DNA from: Cymbomonas tetramitiformis
Lineage: Eukaryota > Chlorophyta > Pyramimonadophyceae > Pyramimonadales > Pyramimonadaceae
Direction: 5' to 3'
NCBI GenBank assembly: GCA_001247695.2
Contig: LGRX02035200.1
Coordinates: 1-64,000 of the forward strand
DNA: 64,000 nucleotides
This document shows, piece after piece, positions 57,801-64,000 of this stretch (positions within the stretch are counted from its first letter, which is position 1; every line of letters begins with the position of its first letter). The notes under the pieces are model-generated. The model was not told the origin of the DNA and did not search any database. It saw nothing but the letters and a program-made list of their open reading frames with translations. A program made the position numbers and the translations under genes.

Positions 57801-60735
57801 TAGCTTGCAATCCTTGTAGGAAGCAGCGCATACAGTTCTAGGGTTGTTGCCCAATATATAATCATGTTTGTGTCGAAAACAGCATGATATGTTAATGCTA
57901 AATACGAAGTTTATCGAAATTATAGTAGCATTTTAGGGCATGTAATGTTACAGTGGCCCATACACCCAATAGTATGATTAGGGTGTTACATGGTATCAGT
58001 AACCCTAAAATAAGTAAAAACTAAGCAGTATAATTTTTTTGCAAAGGTTTTTAAGCAAAACTGCATTTAATACCTATATGAATGTAATGTGGTTTCCAGA
58101 GGGTACGTTACACCCCTTAGACACACATTTAATTTTAGGGATGTTACAGGGTGTTACAAGTGCTGTATAAATCAGGGAATATTCAGATATAGCTGAATAA
58201 TCAGATCAGCAAAAAAAATCCACACACATTTTTCATTTTGTAATCATGCGTGGAGCATTTTTACGTATTTTGTTACAGCCAACATGTATACCCCTATATA
58301 TTACACACCTAATATCTAGGGTGTTACACGAGATATGACCATGGTCATTATGTTTTTCTGATACCTGAATAGGTATAGAATCATAATTTAAAATAAAATG
58401 GGCACACATTTTTCATTTTGAAATCATGCGTGGAGCATTTTTACCCATTTTACAGCTTTTTCAGCTATCTGATATATTGCCTTGGTGACATATCTCAGTG
58501 TATATGTGGAATGTAAAATACAGAATCACTGCAATAAACTTCACTTTGGCACATGATAAATTTCATGGCAAATAAGTGAATTGTGCTGTATATCAACATC
58601 TATGGTTGATAGCATTTCTGGGTTTTACTGATTTAAACCCATAGCAGTAAATGTACATTCTGGTGATATATAAGTTATCAACTTAAGTGGGAACATCCAA
58701 TTAGGAACATCCACTTTAGTGATATTTGTCAAACTATGATCTGTTCTGAGCATAGGTCTGTGCTCTAAGATTTATCAAAATGATATTTCTTATTTAGAAC
58801 ATATCTGGACATTGCTTGATACAATCACAGCAATTTAACACAACACATTTGTATGTGTGTTTTGTCCTTAACAACTATATCAGATGTCATATAGATACCG
58901 ATCTGAGAGTTGCATGCATTTGAACTGATCAGATCTGAATCAACTGTCAATGTGCAACGTAGTTGTTGATATTGCTCCAGCGATGATATGTGGAATGACG
59001 AGTGGACTGCACCCAACAGTTACCAGCTGTTTAATGGGTGCAGTATCTTGCCTTCGGGTCTGGAGATAACTCCATCCAGCCCTACAGCATCTTGTCTTAT
59101 CCTGCTCCCTTATCTATCGCAATCACTGACATTTTCCACGCACATGTGTTTGGAAAATGGTATGTACATTATCATACACATAGTAGATATTTAAATTAAT
59201 CAATTCACTTTGAATCAGTGAATGTTAATACATACAATGCAGTGTGTGTGTATGCATGCAGTGCTTACTGATTAGCACTTTTGTCAGTGTGTGTGTGTTA
59301 ACTTTTACACACTTTACAGTAGGATATGTTCTGGATATTACAATATCCTAGACAATTCATCATGTAAGATAGTCAGCATACCATGCACTGAATACATCTA
59401 ACATGATATATCAAGTTTAGGGATTATTGTAATTCCATAATAATCTCATTACAAAATGAGTTGCTGGATATATTTCACATGAAGCTCAAGTGAGCATTCC
59501 ATCCAGTAATCCACCATAGAATGTACATGTGATCTGAAGAGCATCTCGGCTCCACCAGGACATGACAAGCTAATTATGGTGTTAAGACTACTTTCAGGCA
59601 CCTTATACTATCATGGGTTCTAATATAATTTAGCATGCACTGCAATATGCTTATGCAACGTTCATGTATTACAGCATGATGCTAGTATACCAGTTGCTAA
59701 CGTGATCAAACTGATATATATATGCTACAGCTGTTATCGTGGTCAAGCTGCATTGATAAATCATGCACAATTCACAGTATTGCAGTCACTCAGCATATAA
59801 TGTACATGTGGTAAATGTTGAATGCACTCTTTATGTACTGCATGTTGGTGAACCGCAAGTGAGTATGTGTGCATATGTGTGTGTGCATGCTGTAACCATT
59901 GAAATCTCCGCACACACATTACTATGCTTCTGATAAGCATGAACGCTGATGATTATTCATGATCTGTCACGTTGAGTATGTATCCACAGCAGTATAACGA
60001 TCATGTATCCACAACAGCATAACGATCATATGTCCATAGCATCCCTGCAAGTATACAATCATTATGCAGATGGTTTTGACGCGCGTACACATATGTATGT
60101 CTCACTGCATGTAGACACATCAGGAATCGTACGCGCTAAAATCGAGCGTTCATCGCATCTGATGAAATCATGGAAAATGCATATCGTGCTGACAGGCTAA
60201 AAATCATTGTACGCGCTGGTTATTGTAAACAGTGCGAAGGGATCATTTGCAAAAATCGCTGATGTACGTCGCATACTGCTGATTGCTGATGTACGTCGCA
60301 TACGAATGCGAGCGCGCTGTTATATGAAATTATGTACGTCCAGTCGCACTTGATGAAATCATATGTGCTGACGATCATTTTATGTGCGCGCATCTGCATC
60401 TCGTATACTGTGACATTCCTGCAATTTTTGACATCACTGCATGCGTTCGTACGCTGTGCGCACACCTTGTCGCGTATAAAATCAAGACGACTTCTTTGCT
60501 GACGCTATTTGCTGCGATTATGTTTGCGATGAAAAATCTCCTCGCGCAATCTCTGCGCTGTCGATATGCAAGCGTATATTATTCAAGTTGCAGATATTCA
60601 ATATCACTGCGAGCGCTGTCGCTTATGCGCCCACCTGCAAACCTGCGAACAATATGAAAATATACTATGTCTGTCGCTGCACCCACTTGAGTTCTCGAGT
60701 ATCGTGCCTTGACGAGTTTCTTTTAGAATACCATC
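51893..60735. other. Interior of the large LTR element: non-coding, with recurrent motifs
   Basis: AT-rich. Two motif families recur. (1) Pyrimidine-rich CCCCCTC followed within 4-8 bp by GAG/GGA and TG at about 51896, 54036, 55262, 56318 and 57743, the reverse complement of the polypurine tract. (2) CAGTTCTNGGGNTGCAGCCC at 52085, 52781, 52828-52870 (three units), 54257, 56427, 56466 and 57832. A 55-bp block ending GCGTGGAGCATTTTTAC is repeated at 58222 and 58400. 54726-54800 has a B-box-like GGTTCGAGTTCC and then an A-box-like TGGCCTAATGG. No gene. Confidence 0.7.
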
Positions 60736-61377
60736 TGATACGGCGGGATAAACAGGCGCCGTGAATATATTATCAATATACAAATAAACACTGCAAAGTT
60801 GGACAGCAATGCGAGTGTACGTAATAGCGGGTTGTGAGTGCAGTCTCTGTAAGAAGATCTGCTGAAGCACAACGCTTCCTCACTTTTGTACCATACGTCT
60901 CCCATCATCTTAGATGGTACCGCCATTGGGTTGTGAACCCGAGACGTAGGTTGAACGACCAGTATTGTAATAACGACTAGTTCGTTCATATTGTGCATGC
61001 GTGTTCCGCACATGCTTAAAAGCCAAGATGGTTCTTGTTTGTATTCAAGATGTATCTTTGCTTTGCCATCTTCGAGTTCGACGTACGAACTCTCGATGAC
61101 AGGGATGCCTGATGATGTGACATTATCATCTGGCGACATGTACAGTCATCGTCGACCGTACTGACGACTGTCATAATAATATATGACGCGACTCGACATG
61201 TACAGTCATGGTCGACCATACTGTCGACTGTCATAATAATATATGACGCGACCGACTGTCATAATAATATATGACATACATGACCGACATGACATGACAT
61301 GACATGGTATGACATGTCTGACAGGTATGCCACGTATGACATGTATGACACATATGTCATCGGTCATGACCCTGACA
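60736..61377 (-). repeat. 5' LTR of the large element
   Basis: 642 bp; differs from the other LTR by loss of one about 26-bp array unit and a few substitutions, so insertion was recent. Confidence 0.9.
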
Positions 61378-61382
61378 TACGG

Positions 61383-61989
61383 AGTATTAGTACAGCTATA
61401 TGCCAGTGACTCACGGAGTGTCACATCCAGCATATTTTGTCTGCGGTTGGCTATTACCCGGCAGTTGAGTACTCTCTTGAGTACCGCAGGAAAATAAGTT
61501 GAATGGCCATTAGACTCGACTGTAACACCCTTTTCTGAGCCACGGTCAAAAAACGTACATGGTAATGGCATGCGGAACTTTGGCGAAATTTGAAATGGCA
61601 AGACGGACTGTGCGACTTTTAGATCTGCGTAAGATTGACGGCAGATGCAGGGGCGGAACTTTGGCGAAATTCAGGGCGAGGAGGATAGGAACGTCGGATC
61701 TTGCCTAGTCACGATGCCGAGTTAATCGTGGTGTCGAGGGACTTCGTCATGGTTTCACAAACACGAGTTCCCTGAATTTCTGCAATGGTTCGGAACAGGT
61801 CACTTTGTCATTTTTGGGACGAAAGATTTGCTTCGCGTTTCAAAGATTCACCTCTCGCAGTCGCAAACGCTGAACGCCATAGTCAGCAGTGCCGTTCGTA
61901 AGTTATTAAGTATGGAAATCTAGGTTATTGGCTGCCCGCCCCCACTTTGTTGCGCTACTGCAGGCACACCCGCTTGTGATTTTAATCAC
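61383..61989. other. No gene recognised
   Basis: Flanking sequence of the large LTR element. GCGGAACTTTGGCGAAATT occurs twice (61573, 61653). No coding evidence. Confidence 0.4.
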
Positions 61990-63321
61990 ATTACATGAAG
62001 TGCAAATTTTTTCAACGTTCGTAAGGACTATACATGTATTCACAAGGCGAATACCTTTCTTTTGAGCTCTTGATCGACCCCATCCGCAACCGCATCAGCT
62101 TCGTTTGCAGTCGCCACTGCAAGCTAAGCCCATGCGGTTCGACTAATTCACGGCAGCCGAGGGGTTTTCGTGCGTTCTAGCGCAAGAAACTTGCGGGATA
62201 CATGATTCGTATCAATATTTTGAATATATTCCGTAATTTTCAGGTCATACCTTGAAGCATGCTTCAAACAGTCGCATATTGGCATGAGGCGTTTTGGGTT
62301 CGGGTTTTGATTTACACAAAACTGCCTTGTAGAATTGGAGTTGTCGTGCACCCCAACTCACGAAACCTGGCAGATATGTTCATAACAATATTATGAACAT
62401 ATCCCGTCAGTTTCAGGCCATACGTTGGAGCATACTTCAAACAGTCGCATATGGGCATGCGGCGTTTTGGGTTTGGGTTTTGATTTGTAACCCAAACCCA
62501 AAACTGCCTTGCAGAATTGGAGTTGTCGTGCACTCCAACTCACGAAACCTGGCAGATATATTCATAACAATATTATGAATATATCCTGGAAGTTTCAGGT
62601 CATACGTTGGAGCATCATACTTCACACAGTCGCATATTGGCATGAGGCGTTTTGGGTTTTGATTTACCCAAACCCAAAACTGCCTTGCAGAATTGGAGTT
62701 GTCGTGCACTCCAACTCACGAAACCTGGCAGATATATTCATAACAATATTATGAATATATCCTGGAAGTTTCAGGTCATACGTTGGAGCATACTTCACAC
62801 AGTCGCATATTGGCATGAGGCGTTTTGGGTTTTGATTTACCCAAACCCAAAACTGCCTTGCAGAATTGGAGTTGTCGTGCCCTCCAACTCACGAAACCTG
62901 GCAGATATATTCATAACAATATTATGAATATATCCTGGAAGTTTCAGGGCCTGCCGTCAAGTATGCTTCAAACAGTTGCATCTTGACAAGAGGCGTTTTG
63001 GGTTTAGATTTACCCTCTTTTCAAGATGTGACCGTTTCGAGCGTACTCGACGGCATGCCCTGAAACTTACGGGATATATTCACAATATTGATACGAGTAT
63101 ATCCCGTAAGTTTCTTGCGCTAAACCGCACGAAAACCTCTCAGCTGCAATGAATTAGTCGACCCTATCTTGAACCGCATCGACTTAGCTTGCAGTCGCGA
63201 CTGCAGACGAAGCTGATGCGGTTGCGGATGGGGTCGATCAAGAGCTCAAAAGAAAGGTATTCGCCTTGCGAGTACATTTATATTCGTTACGAACGTTGAA
63301 AACAATTGCACTTCATGTAAT
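61990..63321. mobile_element. Foldback element with TIRs of about 260 bp and internal tandem repeats
   Basis: 61990-62246 and 63063-63321 are inverted copies, from ATTACATGAAGTGCAA at the tips through AAGGCGAATACCTTTC and GATCGACCCCATCCGCAAC to the CCCGTAAGTTTC side. Between them about four tandem units of 174-180 bp (GAATTGGAGTTGTCGTGC at about 62333, 62514, 62692, 62866) each hold the palindrome TTCATAACAATATTATGAA. No transposase. Resembles Foldback or MULE-type non-autonomous elements. Confidence 0.85.
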
Positions 63322-64000
63322 GAACAGACTATTGGGAATAAATGAATCTCGATCGTCGTCTAAAAACCTTCATTTTGACACAATTTTCGTCGTCTAAAAG
63401 TTATTGCCACGTCATCTGAAATGTGCCACGTAAGCGACACGTAAGCGACACGTAAGTCGTCCCGCATTTTTTATTACAAAATATTACTCGAATTATTTGT
63501 TTGTGCATGATGCTTTCGTACTCGGCGAGTCCCGGTAGATCTTTTTGTTGCATTTTTGTTCATATGCGTGCATATCATGTACAAGTATGCAAATATGGGT
63601 ACATCCATGTGCAATTTAGGCCAGCATGCACGGTACACGTTTATGAATGTGCGTATTCAGGTGCTTCAATTCCCGTAAAATAAGTTGCAACTGAGATGGG
63701 TACTAGCATATGATACACAAATCTATATCATCATACAAATTTATTCAAAATACACCAAATATTTGTCTATGATGTCTTCTAGGCAAGAGATTTCGATCAT
63801 TTCACAGTGCTAAGGCTATTATATTGCTGATACATTGGAATCTATATCTTCAATCCACAATTATTTGCGGGACTTGTAGGTTTTAATTCCCTCGATAGCG
63901 AGGTAACGTTGACGGCAATGTTGAAGCTCTATCGGAGAACATAAATGGCAGAGTTTTATTGGTCAAGGCAATTGCATCGCACGCAATATAGGTCGATTTC
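63322..64000. other. No gene recognised
   Basis: AT-rich. A short GCGACACGTAA repeat (63433-63453). Nothing else supportable to the window edge. Confidence 0.4.

Larger units (their letters stand above)
51227..61377 (-). mobile_element. Large non-autonomous LTR retrotransposon, 10.15 kb, TSD TACGG
   Basis: Long direct repeats 51227-51892 and 60736-61377 begin TG and end CA. TACGG at 51222-51226 and 61378-61382 is an exact 5-bp target duplication. On the minus strand TGGTATTCTAAAAG follows the 5' LTR by 2 nt (a primer site resembling the TGGTAT start used by many LTR elements) and AAGAGGGGAGA abuts the 3' LTR as polypurine tract, so it reads right to left. The 8.8 kb interior has no frame above about 100 codons and no Gag or Pol motif, fitting the LARD class. 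Confidence 0.9.

Noticed and set aside
60723..61139. 138-codon minus-strand frame, also present at 51199-51630
   Set aside because: It lies within the two LTR copies of the large element; duplication explains its presence twice, and it has no domain.

Overview
Eukaryotic nuclear DNA, about two thirds transposable elements (TEs) and repeats. Spliceosomal introns with clear GT-AG borders, LTR retrotransposons, a CACTA/EnSpm-type DNA transposon and a tyrosine-recombinase element are all visible. The style suggests a TE-rich alga, perhaps a prasinophyte green alga such as Cymbomonas or Pyramimonas; that placement is inference. Only two genes look like intact host genes: a JmjC/cupin_8 oxygenase (minus strand, about 29.5-36.1 kb) and an MFS transporter (plus strand, 37.8-40.3 kb).

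Layout. 1-2.27 kb: a frame-broken DNA methyltransferase-like gene. 2.7-24.1 kb: three nested elements. The outermost is a Ty1/copia retrotransposon (gag 2.7-6.0 kb; protease, integrase, RT and RNase H 17.95-23.07 kb). It is split exactly by a CACTA-type transposon (6015-17949, TSD GTA), which is itself interrupted by a gag-only LTR element (6166-9728, TSD CATAG). The CACTA element carries a spliced transposase gene with DUF4218-like, DUF4216-like and PHD-finger regions, a second minus-strand gene seen as tandemly duplicated exons, a tRNA-like cloverleaf and several MITEs. 24.1-25.3 kb: minus-strand coding remnants with an OTU-protease-like motif. 26.0-28.1 kb: satellites, one split by a TTAA-flanked MITE.

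29.5-36.1 kb: the JmjC gene, rebuilt here from small phase-matched exons; its last intron contains a tyrosine-recombinase element with DIRS/Ngaro-like split direct repeats (30610-32379). 37.8-40.3 kb: the four-exon MFS gene. 40.3-51.2 kb: mostly non-coding, with a minisatellite, a TIR element, two tRNA-like heads, a 1.9 kb LTR element encoding an acidic protein (46330-48278) and a dimeric satellite. 51.2-61.4 kb: a 10.15 kb LTR element with TSD TACGG, no recognisable protein and recurring polypurine-tract-like motifs. 62.0-63.3 kb: a foldback element with terminal inverted repeats of about 260 bp.

The most unusual observations are the transposon whose introns carry the same short motifs as its subterminal arrays and which holds two separate intron-plus-exon tandem duplications; the tyrosine-recombinase element with split direct repeats but no reverse transcriptase; and the large LTR element with repeated polypurine-tract-like motifs. 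All repeat and splice calls were made by eye; no alignment or database search was run.
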